DNA from: Anoplolepis gracilipes
Taxonomy: Eukaryota > Arthropoda > Insecta > Hymenoptera > Formicidae
DNA: 64,000 nt
Assembly (NCBI RefSeq): GCF_047496725.1
Contig: NC_132970.1
Location: 16,095,501-16,159,500, forward strand
Direction of reading: 5' to 3'
Numbering within the stretch: position 1 is the stretch's first letter; every line of letters starts with the position of its first letter. Made by a program: the position numbers and the translations under genes. Under the pieces are notes generated by a model. The model did no database searches, had not been told where the DNA came from, and saw nothing but the letters and a program-made list of their open reading frames with translations. Below, piece after piece: positions 10,501 to 21,566 of the stretch.

Positions 10501-13500
10501 AAATTAACTGAAACAGATAAATTATTAGCAAATACTGTGATACTGCATATATTTTGCAATTAATCAATTTAAATGACAGAGATAGAATTTATATCTGTAC
10601 CATTAGTGTAATTTAGACAGAAAATGTTTCTGTGACGCCTATCTTTAAGGCCTATTATCAAGGACAATTATATTTGTGATTAATATTTGGCAATGGAATC
10701 TAAATTTTCTAGAGATATTGTTAGAATATTGCTGCTATAAATTCTATACGTGACAAAGAATATTCTAACAGATACAAAACGTAGCGATAAATTTGAATTG
10801 AAACATCTAGAAATCTATCTAGATTAGCAAAATATTTTTTTAAGGGTATGCTAAAAATTATGTAAAGTTTGTAAAATATTTATTGCACTTGTGACATTTG
10901 GGATGGAAAACCTTTTCTCTTTTGTGTTCTCCATCTGAAACATCTAGAAATCTATCTAGATTAGCAAAATATTTTTTTGAGTGTATGCTAAAAATTATGT
11001 AAAGTTTGTAAAATATTTATTGCACTTGTGACATTTGGGATAGAAAATCTTCTCTCTTTTGTGTTCTCCAACTCGGAATTCTGTTATCTTTTAGATGAAG
11101 GTATCTGGATGCAAAACCTGGAGATTTGGAAATCGTATAGCACGGTAAACCCGGGCGAATCCCCCGCTGAAGATTCTTCAGCGGAGATATCGTTTCTGGT
11201 GAACGGTTGCGATGTTTCCTCGGTATCGGCCTCGAGATACATCGCCGTGCTGCCTTTCGCGTACTTCCCATCGTTGCACGCTGTCGCGCTCGAGTTTCCT
11301 CTAGATGTAAGTCTAAATAAAGTTTCAATTCATCTATCTCACTCTATTTGAAATTTGAAAAAGAAATTCAGTTAAATTTAATTTCTTTAATCATTCATTT
11401 CGAATTTTTCTTGAAAAATGTAAACACTTTCTTCCACGACTCTAATCATAATTTGCAGCTCAAATTATACATGACACTTGTATTCTGCACAAGCAGAGGA
11501 AAAATCTATTTATATAAATGTCCCTTTAAGCGCAACTTATTTTGATAAATTAGATATAAACTGTTGTCGAATAAAGTTGTCTCGCAAAAGTATAGGTGTA
11601 TAATAAATCTTGTTCTCTTAATATTTTCGAGGATCCCCGGTACAACATTATACTTCTCATGCCGACGGATAAAACGGACACGCACCGTCTGGCGAGAGAT
11701 CTCAGCGGGAAGTCATTGAGATTGTTGAGGAAGCGATTACAGCCTACTTGGGTCAGGGCCACGATACCTTCGTTCATGCTACGCGGTTTCGTCACGCTGA
11801 CGTCATTTCTGCAAAGGGTAAGCAGAGAATAATACGTCATACTTTTCGACGTCGATGTCAAATGAAAGCAAATTGCAATCAGCTGATCGCGCGTAGCAAT
11901 GTCACGTGTAGTTTCCTGCAGTTTCAGCGGTGTTTTTTTTTTTTTTTTTTTTTTTTCAAAGACTTATTTCAAAATTTCATCACTAACTGTTCATAACAAA
12001 TTATAAAAATATAAAATAATTTTATATATAATTATAAATTTTTCAATTTGATTTTCGTTCATTTATTTTCGAAATATTTCTTCAAAGTATCTGTATGGAA
12101 AATAAGAATTTTTTGCTTTGTATTCACTTTCTTCCTTGATAGTTGGGAATCGTGGACGTGTTCGAGCCGAGATTGGCCGATCTATCGCCCATGACATCCG
12201 ACCTTGGTGTATACGCCCGGGACGTGCAACAGAGTATAGGGGTCAATATAAGGAATTACATGAAACCCGACCGTACCCATTCTCGTGAGTCGTCTAATGT
12301 CGTTCCACCTCGAAGGGACTATTATCGATATCTGCCTCCAGGTTCTCTCTTACTTTTGCTTTTCATGCACTATCGCGCACTATCTCCTTTCAATTATCCC
12401 GGTAACGGTAAACGTTTCCAAACGTAATGTAATCGTAATGTATCCTTCGTTCCTTAATGCATCCTGAATTTAAGGAAGAAGTCTACGGATCATCTATGTC
12501 AAAAGTTAATACATCTAATATATTTCAAAATTCATGAATTACAAGATATTATTAACAAGTCTTTTAAAATATAAAATTTATAATTATTTTGTTAAAGATT
12601 TTAAAGCTCCGTAGAATTAAAATTCATTTTTATTTTCATGGATTTTTATACAGTCACTATAACATTTTCATGAAACAATCACTATAAAAAATATTTATTT
12701 TTGGATTAATTCTAGATAACATTTAATTATAATAAGATAATATTTATTTTTTTGATTAAATTATATTCTACTTAAATGTATTAATTTTTTACATAGATGT
12801 AAAGCAAAGATTTGCCTTGTAGAATTAAATTTTTCATTTTCATGAATTTTCATGTAAAGTTTTTATGAAATCATAAAAAAGGAAGTTCTATATTAGATAA
12901 TATTTCATTCTTTTAAGATTAAATTTTATTCTACTTACATTCTAAATTATATTCTACCCACTGGAATGTAGTAAGTTTTTACATAGATGATCGGTAGAAT
13001 TCTTCCTTAAGAGTCCAATTCATGTAATTTCGCGCGTATAATTTCCAGCATCCTCTCTGTTTTCTTTTCTTTTTCCACAGTATAATACTTTATTTCTTAA
13101 TTACATATTGTATTTCTTCTCGCTATCCCCGAGAGTTGCTTCCTCTCGCTTGTAAATGTGATGATACAGTACAGTAATCGGATAAGAACCGCGTATCCGT
13201 TCATTAATCACAAGTTTACGAGTTTTTATATTTTCGATAGCTATATAATTCACGATAATTTATTATTCATTATTATTTCGTTCCGTGAATCCTGACATTA
13301 CTTTACATCGATACGATCATTGCCGTACAATCTGGGATAAACTTTTTACGCGATTTATTGCTTTACGCGATCACATGCGCGAGGCGTGACAGTATTAATT
13401 TATCTCTAACGTTCGAAAAATTCGTCCTGTCTCGGATGCAGACGCGTGAGCGGATGTTAATCGCATTAAATACGTACATGTGATTTAAGTTGTTGGGGGA

Positions 13501-14853
13501 CCAACAGCGGACGCAAATAACGATTCGCCTCGACTCTCAAGTCTCCGCGCGCGCGCGCGCGCGCGCGGAGGTAATGTTCCAAGAGGTAATCACGTTGACG
13601 CAATATCCGGTATTAACGGGTGAAATTGCAAAGACCCGCCGCGCGGCCCCAATGCTCTCCAGAAACGTGCGCATAATTTGTAAACGACGGCGCGACGACA
13701 TTGTACTACTTGTGAACACGCGTCCGATGATGACAGGCGGCCGGCGGTTGCTCACTACACTGGATGCTTGGTTTCTTTCTTTCTTTCTTTCTCTTTTTCT
13801 CTTTTTCTCTTTTTCTCTTTTTTTCTTTTTTTACTTGCGCTCGCTGGTTCTCTCTCTCTCTCTCTCTCTTTCTTTTTTGCGTTCCGCTAAATCTTCATTA
13901 CTTACATTAACGCTGCTTATTCTTAATAACCGCTTCCATGCTTCAAAATATTACTGAGACTACCATGCGTTGCCAAAATTATATGGAAACGCGCTTCCGA
14001 GTCTTATTTAAAATTGCGAAACTGCCGAGGACAAAGGTTGAGTCAAGCAATTAAGCTAATCAAGTCTCGTGATAATTGTGCCAAGCACGGATCATTATCT
14101 CTTCAGAGTGTCATATTAAAATTACGAATAACTGCAATTTCATAGTCGCTGCTTCGGGAAAGATAAAAATTGACAGTTTAGCTAGATGCTTTTCTGTAAG
14201 GATATTTTTTTTGATTTTTGTAAAGTAAATTATCAAAGATTGATGGTGTTTTTCTACAACTTCGCGAAATGCAAATGCACTCTGCATTCGCGAGGACGCG
14301 AGCCTCGAGGACACACGTAGTGTGTCAGGCAACATCTATTTTCTCGCCGTCATGAATAAAATTATCGATTACTCTTAGAAATATTCTCAGTATTGTTGTT
14401 CAGTTTACGGAATTTTAATTGCTGATATCCGGCTTGAGGCCGCAAAGGAAGTCAATAAAAAGACCTTGCGCCATCTCTTTTTATATTCATCGAGGATTTC
14501 TGAATCGTTCTACTATTGTAAACATTTTTACGGAAAATTGTTCATTTTGATTTTTTTTTTTTTTTTTTTATATTACGTTCATATTTTTTTTCTCTTTAAT
14601 ATAAATAAAATATTATAGAAAATGTTTAGACAAAAATTACTTTCTCTCTAAACATTTTTTGTTTATTATTCTTTAAATTTATTATTTCTTCCAATTTATT
14701 ATTTTTTAAATAAAACTGTAGGTTCTGACAATTATTTAAAAATTTTTGCAACTATAAAAATCTATAATAATTTTTTTTTGTCTTGATTTTAGAAAAAATA
14801 AAAAAGTTTTTTGTCTTACAAATTCACACTCATATTAATTCTCTTTATCTCTC

Positions 14854-14928
<75 letters not shown>

Positions 14929-15446
14929 CCTTTTATATAAAATTTTCCATTAGTTTAAACATTTTCCTTTCAATGTAAACATTCTCCTTTGCACTGCGTA
15001 GCACAAACAATAAGGTTTGTATTATGCGTGATCAAAATATTGCATTACTTCTATTAAAAAATTGTAAAGAAAATTGTACAAATTTCATAAATTGCAGATT
15101 TTTTTTAAGAGTATTTCTTCAAAATTCTACTCTACTAAATTCGTGTTGATTCTACTCTGAAATGCGCATAATTTATTATTTTATCTTCTATAATATGTAA
15201 AATATAAGATATATTTTAAAAAAATATTACTAATATTATGTATGATTAAAAAATGGCGTTCTGCAAGTTTATTTAATAATAATAAGTTTATATAATTTTC
15301 TTTTAGGTAACGGTCTGTTCGAGAGAGCCGGACCTGTATCTTTTACAGCTTTACATCCCTTTCTTTATTTTATTGTCGATGCCGAGACCTCGGTGAGTCT
15401 AATCGCCGGTCGAGTGGAGGATCCGCTTAATTCAAGAATACTGTAG
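7178..15446 (+). CDS. Serpin with a long Ser/Thr-rich insertion, seven exons
   Basis: Secreted serpin-family protein. Exons: 7178-7214 (inferred signal exon), 8579-8865, 9099-10338, 11095-11306, 11632-11817, 12143-12284 and 15307-15446. Phases all agree, giving 747 residues. Residues 1-18 form a hydrophobic leader starting MGKPLHWIIVLQ. The core begins with a helix-A region, NVAFSPTGVAFVLAALYEGSAG and a helix-D region. Residues about 153-510 are a mucin-like insertion rich in Thr, Ser, Val, Asn and Asp, ending in RERKARSPR, a furin-like site. The core resumes with strand and helix motifs (AVALEFPL, NIILLMPTD, LGIVDVFEPRLADLS) and ends with the signature FTALHPFLYFIVD and GRVEDPL. The hinge before the reactive loop lacks the small-residue GTEAAA pattern, so I infer it is not a classical inhibitor. 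Drosophila Spn100A, as I recall, also carries a large insertion and is a possible orthologue. Confidence 0.8.
7549..7582. repeat. (TA)n microsatellite
   Basis: About 17 TA units in serpin intron 1, just left of the piggyBac-like element. Confidence 0.95.
7615..8524. mobile_element. Non-autonomous piggyBac-like element (TTAA-flanked MITE)
   Basis: The element is bounded by TTAA at 7615-7618 and at 8521-8524. Both ends read inward as TTAACCCTCAAA, followed by related subterminal blocks: ACACGTGGGT on the left and, inverted, AACGCGTGGGTAAC on the right, each near a GTGCC/GGCAC motif. TTAA target duplication and CCC-starting ends are the hallmark of the piggyBac superfamily. The interior is AT-rich and has no transposase. 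It fills much of serpin intron 1 and ends 54 bp before exon 2. Confidence 0.85.
10451..10846 (+). mobile_element. MITE family 1, copy 1 (396 bp), in a serpin intron
   Basis: It begins CACTCAAAAAAATGATC after a TA and ends TTTTTTTAAGGG before a TA, a mutated form of the family end TTTTTTTGAGTG. Internal landmarks shared by all copies are TTGCAACTTGAACAAAAATT, GCCTATCTTTAAGG, CTATACGTGACAAA and GAAATCTATCTA. It has no coding capacity. The TA duplication points to a Tc1/mariner-type mobiliser. The right end and flank were later duplicated (10937 onward). Confidence 0.88.
10800..11073. repeat. 137-bp tandem duplication next to the serpin exon 4 acceptor
   Basis: The block starting GAAACATCTAGAAATC at 10800 is repeated at 10937 with few changes. 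It contains the last 47 bp of the MITE plus about 90 bp of intron, including TGCACTTGTGACATTTGGGA and a CTCTTTTGTGTTCTCCA pyrimidine-rich stretch. The second copy keeps the intact MITE end (GAGTG then TA at 10984), while the first is mutated. The duplication ends about 20 bp before the splice acceptor at 11094. Confidence 0.92.
12470..13010. mobile_element. TTAA-flanked MITE family 2, copy 1, in serpin intron 6
   Basis: The ends are imperfect inverted repeats of about 45 bp beginning TTAAGGAAGAA and followed by CGGATCATCTATG on the left and CCGATCATCTATG on the right. TTAA lies at 12470-12473 and 13007-13010. The interior contains two diverged copies of a TTTTCATGAATTTTC / TATTCTACTT block, so it has an internal duplication. 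It has no reading frame. TTAA ends suggest piggyBac-type mobilisation, but the terminal GGAAG is unlike the CCC start of the element at 7615. A second copy lies at 30575. Confidence 0.82.
13543..13570. repeat. Perfect 28-bp palindrome with an alternating CG core
   Basis: CTCC followed by 20 alternating G and C bases and then GGAG is its own reverse complement. It lies in serpin intron 6. Alternating CG of this length can form Z-DNA or a cruciform under supercoiling. Retention of so many CpGs suggests little methylation-driven decay here. Confidence 0.9.
13772..14924. repeat. Pyrimidine-rich and (TC)n(TA)n tracts in serpin intron 6
   Basis: Pyrimidine-rich CTTT/CTTTTT tracts run from about 13772 to 13832 and (CT)n from 13850 to 13870. 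A compound (TC)n(TA)n tract runs from about 14857 to 14924, with about 22 TA units. Between them is AT-rich intron with a poly(T) near 14555. No coding signal. Confidence 0.85.
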
Positions 15447-16558
15447 ACGTGTATAATTTACGATATATTCTAAGATTTTTAAATAAACACTCGTTTATTT
15501 GGCGATACTTATAAATAGCTATACCTTATAATGTATAGACTTCTTCTTCTTCAGCTCGCACACAACTATTACCAAGTACACGCAATTAACATTGTGCTCT
15601 GTACAGATTCCTACTTGTAAATAAAGAAGTATAAAGATAATAAAGGCAGTGTAATTTGAAATGTGCTAGATTGAGCATTTGGAAGAACGTTCCGAGTTAT
15701 CTCGCCCCGTCGAGTAGAAGGGCGATATCTTATACATCTTTTTTACTAATCGACATATCTATCATACGTTTACTGCAAAAAAGACTACGAAAATAGTAAA
15801 ATTGTGACAATTATAAAAATTCGCATTTCCACTGATTTATTTACAGACGTAACTTAAGTCGAATTTATCTATTTATTTATTTATTTATTTGTTTTGAAAT
15901 CCAGGTATCTGGGGATTTATTAATTAACACTAATTTTCCAACCAAACAGATAGTTTTTACATCGTAATAAATTTATATAGGTCGCAAGGGGGGAGGGGGT
16001 GCATATATATAAATACTTTCGAAAATCACGACTTCTCGTATTATCCGTTTCTCGAAGCAAATTGACAAGAATGATAACGACGTTCCCTTTAGTCTTCGCC
16101 AGACTACTTCTTTGACCTCTTTATTACAACTCAGACTTCCCTCGATTATTTAACTGTAGCCTTAACTTAGAGAAAATATATATTATTTCCTTACTTAAAT
16201 TTATATATAAATACAAGTTCTCGATGTATATTGCTATGATTGTTTCGCACACGTCGCTAGTACGTATATCCGATGATTCGATTTCACTTCTGGTGAGTAT
16301 ATTTCTCTATATGTATCAATACCACAGATTGTGTTATTTCGTGAGCGGCAGTGTAAATACAAATAAATAAATGCAAATGATAGAAGACACGTTCTCATTT
16401 GCGAGAAGAATCTAAGATGACCGACTTGGTCTTGGTCTTCGACATCGCGCGAAGCAATATATTCGTAATTGCGAATCGCTTATTCGCGCATGGATCTCGC
16501 CAAGTTCCCGCCTGTCATTCGCGTATGTCTAACATAGTCACGTTTATCGTGAAGTAGA
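15447..16558. other. Convergent intergenic segment between the serpin and Sb
   Basis: This contains the serpin 3' UTR from the left and the Sb 3' UTR from the right. On the minus strand a run of overlapping AATAAA hexamers (TTTATT repeats at about 15870-15890) is the strongest candidate Sb poly(A) signal, leaving roughly 230 bp between the two transcript ends. No coding exon is seen in either strand. Confidence 0.6.
15620..15644 (+). other. Candidate poly(A) signals of the serpin
   Basis: AATAAA occurs at 15620-15625 and 15639-15644, about 175-200 bp after the serpin stop codon. These are the first two hexamers on the plus strand downstream of the gene. Confidence 0.5.
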
Positions 16559-19500
16559 TCAGGTGACGTTCTTCAAGATCCACGGTACGAATTTGGAGAT
16601 CCGCGTGCAGACGCCCGGTAAGTTGGCCTCGGCGCATCCGATCCCCCACGATATGATACCGGCGAGAAAGTACCTACCGTCTTTTCCGCGTACTTGGAGA
16701 GGTCCTCCGGAGTCGCCCTATGTGTGAAAGAATAAAAGAATAATCAAATGCTTTTCTCTTAATGACAGAAGTGTAAGTTCATCATTCGCACGCGCTTACC
16801 TGACACGAATCTTGCCCGCCGGTCTCGTAACCGGCGCACAGGAAGATGTCCGGTATGAACTCGTGTCTACCGGCTCTTAGAAACATCGATTTGCACCTGT
16901 CGTTACTCACTATCGGCACGGAAACCTGAAAAAATGATAAAAATGTGTAGCACAGTGGGCTAAAAGAGATTACACGACTCTGATAATTATACCTCTTGCA
17001 ACACCGAAGGCAGTGTTCCACCCTCGCTCAATCTTCCCCAACCCGTCACCGTCGCGTTCTCCCCGATCAGGAGATCGTCCGTGGCTGGCAGACAAATAGG
17101 CGAGATGTGCGCAGCGAACGTCAAGGAACTCTCGAGCCGTACTAGCGCCAAGTCGTATTCATATGTAAAAAAGTTGTACTTGGGATGCACGACCTTCTTG
17201 GCAACGCCACGCTCTACGTAGGGTAGCCGCTCCTGGACCGACGAGAAGTCATACTCGCCGACTCGTATCCGTATTTGCGACGTCAACAAACTGAAAGTCG
17301 AAGGTCGAGTAAAGTAGCTGTCCCAGTTATAAGTCATTTAAGATTGATGACTATAACTTTTTTTATGTTTAGAAAAAGGAGTATAATAAGTCGAACATAT
17401 ATATATATTTTACATAATAATGCTCTAAACTTTTGCTATCATATTTAATTAAAATAAAAAGATTTTTATTTGTATATTAAATAATTATTTAAATTTTAAT
17501 AACCGTCTATTGATGACCCAGTTGCAAGTCACTTATAATCTTTTTGTCCCAATTGCAATGCGAAACAACATATCTCTTATTTTGCAGAGAAATATAAACT
17601 TATTTTTTTTTTTACATTTTTTTGCAATATTATAGTTAAGTTAAAAATGTGCTATTTTACTAATAGATGGTGTAATAATGTTTCTTTTTAAATATGTTAA
17701 ATAATTAATTGTTTAATAAAATATATTTAAAGCAAGAGCGACTTACTATTGAGACATGACTTACAACTGGGACAGTTACTTTAGCGACTTGACGATAATA
17801 AAGCGATAAGAAAAATTTCTCACAAAAAGAGAAACCTGGCGAGTACTCACTCGTCGACGCAATGACCCGCGGTGGCGATCCAATTCTCGTTGAGCACCGC
17901 ACCACCGCACCGATGAGTGCTCGAGAAGCCGAAAAAGGACGTCCTACGTACGGACACCTGCCAGGGCCATCGGCCAAACGGCGCGTCCTTCCCGCCGACA
18001 ATCCGCGTTTCCGGTCGCGGGAACAACGGTGGTATGCCACATTGCATGTTCTTGCTCTCGTCGGCGGCCGCGACTGTCATCACCGAGCCCGTACCCTTCT
18101 CGGTCGTCGCCGTCGACCCTTCCCGCTCGCTCGATCCTTGCGTCGTGACGATACTCGTGGTGCTAGTACTGATCGTACTACTCGTCGTGGTCGTCACTGT
18201 CGTCATCACGGTCGTCGGGTTAGTTGTAGCGCGGATGGTTGTCGAGGATGGCAGTGTAGTCGGCAACGTTGTGCTCAGCATTGTGGTTTTCTTCGTGGGT
18301 CGTGGCCTAGTTGACGTTTCCAAGTGGGACGTCGTTATGTAGTGCGCCGAACCCAGGGGTTTCTGATATTCCGTGCTCTACGCAAAGCGCATAGTGCGTA
18401 TAAATATCTCATCACATGACAATAAATATTTTGATTGGAAAGTATTTCAAATTTCGACAAAGAAAGAATTTCGACAAAAAATATTTTTAATATTAATACA
18501 TTTGCGCGATTAAACGCTAAACAAAATATATATATATATAATTATCTCGATATTGAATAATGTTGATAAACGAGCAACAATCATCAAAGAGGGAAAATAT
18601 AATACTTGGACTTACTTGTTGCGACTCGGTCGGCTTGAAGCTCGGTCGCGACGGAAAGGTTTCCGGTCCATTTTGAAGACCAGGAGTGTCCGTCCAGTGC
18701 GGTTTCAAGGACGGTCTAGGTGGCGTCCAGCTGTTCGACCAGAAATGAGAGCTCGTACCTAAAGACGGTATTCGTACAGTCTCCGATACAGTAATCGCGG
18801 TCATTGGTTTAGATGACGAGGACGATAATGCTAGCGACGATGGGAACGAGGATGATGAAAATGACGATGTTGACGAAAACGACGACGGTGAAGACGATGA
18901 TGAGGATAGCGACGATGGTTTCTGTTTAGTGACGAAGACCGGTTCTGTAGTTACTTGCCAATGAGAAGTTTGTGGTATGGATCCGGCTGCGCTAGAATAA
19001 AAGACAAATTTTACGTTATGTCCGATACGTAATTGACGCGAATAATTAGATTTTTTTTTTTTTTTTTTACAAATTTCTTTTGCAATACAGAACGACACTG
19101 TCTGCGACGACTCAAAGACAAGTTGCATACCTGGTGGAAGGTTGCTTGACATAAGTCGGCCTGGTGGTCGTTGTTGTTGATGTTTTTGTGGACAACACCC
19201 AGACGTTTGGTTTCGAGATGAAATTCGGTCTCTGATCTGCCTGACTACTTATCGAGATCGGTCGATAGGTGGTCGTCTTGACCGAGAAGAACGGCTTCGG
19301 GAAATCCGTCGACGACGGTTTCGATTGTGCTGGCTTGGTTGCCCAGTGGGGTCGTTCGGTGTGTATGAAATTCAAATTCAAATGGGGCTCTTTTGCCGTT
19401 TCCTGGTGGAAAATCAATATTCCATTAAACTCGATGGTGCTTTCATCGCGCGAAAAATAGCGGTTGCTGTTAGTGGCGATACTTTGCAGTATTGAAGGAA

Positions 19501-21496
19501 TACTTGTATCAAGCATTGCCTTTTTATCCTCAAGTGATTTGCAAAATAAATAAAGAAAGAAAAACGCTCGTCGATATAAGACTTACATTAAGACAAGACA
19601 CTTACTATTTAAATTACTTTCATCTTTATATAAATATTTTTTAGCCACAATTAGTTAAAATTAACAAAAATTACAATTAAAAACGTCTTTAGAAAATTAG
19701 GCAAATATTCCGTCGTGAAACTTATAAGTAATAAATATTAATATATATACATCAGAAGCACAAAAAATCAATTTATTCTGATAATTAGAGTCCAAAGTGA
19801 AAGAGTTCTTACGTTCTCAACAACGGAATTGACATTCGGCCGATTTATCGTTTCCTGCACACTGAGATCGATGTCGCCGGTCTTTCCGTCGTCCGGTCTC
19901 GATTCAAACGGTCTCTGATTGCTCGGTTTGGCCGGCTTGCTCGAACCAGTGACCCCGTCGTCGGCGTGCTCCTTTCCCGGCAAACGTATTATTAGCGTGT
20001 TATGGGTCTCCGGTTTGTCCTTGAAGCCCGGTTGGCTTTGAACGGACAAAGGTTTCTCGCTCGTCGCTCCCTCGTTCGGTCTCGTTTTCTGATGATGAGA
20101 GTGACTCCCGTGATGACTTCCGGGTCTCTTCGTTTCCTGCGGCCTGTCTTCCGTCCACGTGCTCGGGGAGGACGCGGAGACAGACACCGCGGGGGTTTGC
20201 AGCCTATCAACGTCGTGCTCGGACGTCGGTTTCGCGTGCGGCCTCTTCTGCAGGGGTCTCGCGGCACCGTGCGAGTACGGTTTTAACGGCCTGGTCGAGC
20301 CGTGAGACCCCGAAAGCTGGTAGAGACTCGGTTTCGCCGTGCTCGACGGTTTTGCTGTACTCCAGCTTGAGAGAGAGGAGGTCGACGTGGTCAGCCTGGT
20401 GGTCTCGTTTGACACCGCCAAGCCAAACAGAGTCGGCCTAAGTGTACTCGTAGTCGTATCGTCCTGCTGCTGCTGCTGCTGCTGCTGATGAGGATGGTGA
20501 GACGCGCTTATCGTGTTTACCGTCGTGTTGTGGACGCAACAACTGCCGAACATGAACGTGTCCACGCACACGCCCACGTGCGTCCCCTCGGACTTGATGC
20601 ACTCCCACACGAACATGCACGTGCCTTCCTTGCTCTCGGAACCGGGCACTTTGCAGGGCTTTGGACTGATTTTGTAACCTGTATGTGAAATGCACAAGAG
20701 ATCGTGCTATTCTCTAGGTGTTTTATATTTTTAATAATCGATAGAGAAAGAGAATCTTAAAAAACTGCAGTATTTTTTTCTTTTCAGAGCCAAACTAGAA
20801 ATATCTATGCTGTTTGTAATTCTGTAATTTCACGTTCGCGTTAGGTTTTTCGCATCGGCATTCAAAATCGGACTTTACGTACGCATTGAAACCTTCATTA
20901 TCACTGCTGATAATTATTTAACGACGTTTCTACTCACGTGCGCTCGCTTCGAAAGAATCGTGAAAGGAAACATGCTCCGGGCGATGAGATTACATACATT
21001 AAATTTGATAGATGCGCTAAAGGAATGAATATCGCGTGACGTCCTGTCGCGCTGATACTACACGATAGGTCATGACAATTAGACTGTCTTACATGTCTTA
21101 CATACCCGAGATCTATCTCGCCGGGTCTATCAAGCCAGGTGAAAGTGTACTACTTGTCGAAGAACGCGTGCTTGTGAGAGATCGCGTAAAAAAAAAAAAT
21201 GAAACTTAATTGCTGGAAGGATGAGTACGTAGACCTGGGCCCGTGTCATTAACCGAGTCATGGCAAGACTCGGGTAACGTGAATTACGACCGCACCGCGC
21301 GCGATGTAGCTTCACGATGTAGTCGCTTTCTCCGCTTTGGAGACTGACACGATCGTGTCACGGTTGCATTATGTTACGGAGGGAAGCTCGCAAAAGGAGG
21401 GAAGATTTTTTTTCTTTACGCAGCAATTTTTTTCCATCGACCTTCGCGTTCGGCTCGAAAGATCGATGTAATTGTACCGTTCTCGATACTCTCGTC

Positions 21497-21566
<70 letters not shown>

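Noticed and set aside
17862..18342. Two plus-strand frames of about 140-150 codons
   Set aside because: Antisense shadows of the Sb exon 17851-18377, which carries the IVGG and TAGHC motifs on the minus strand.
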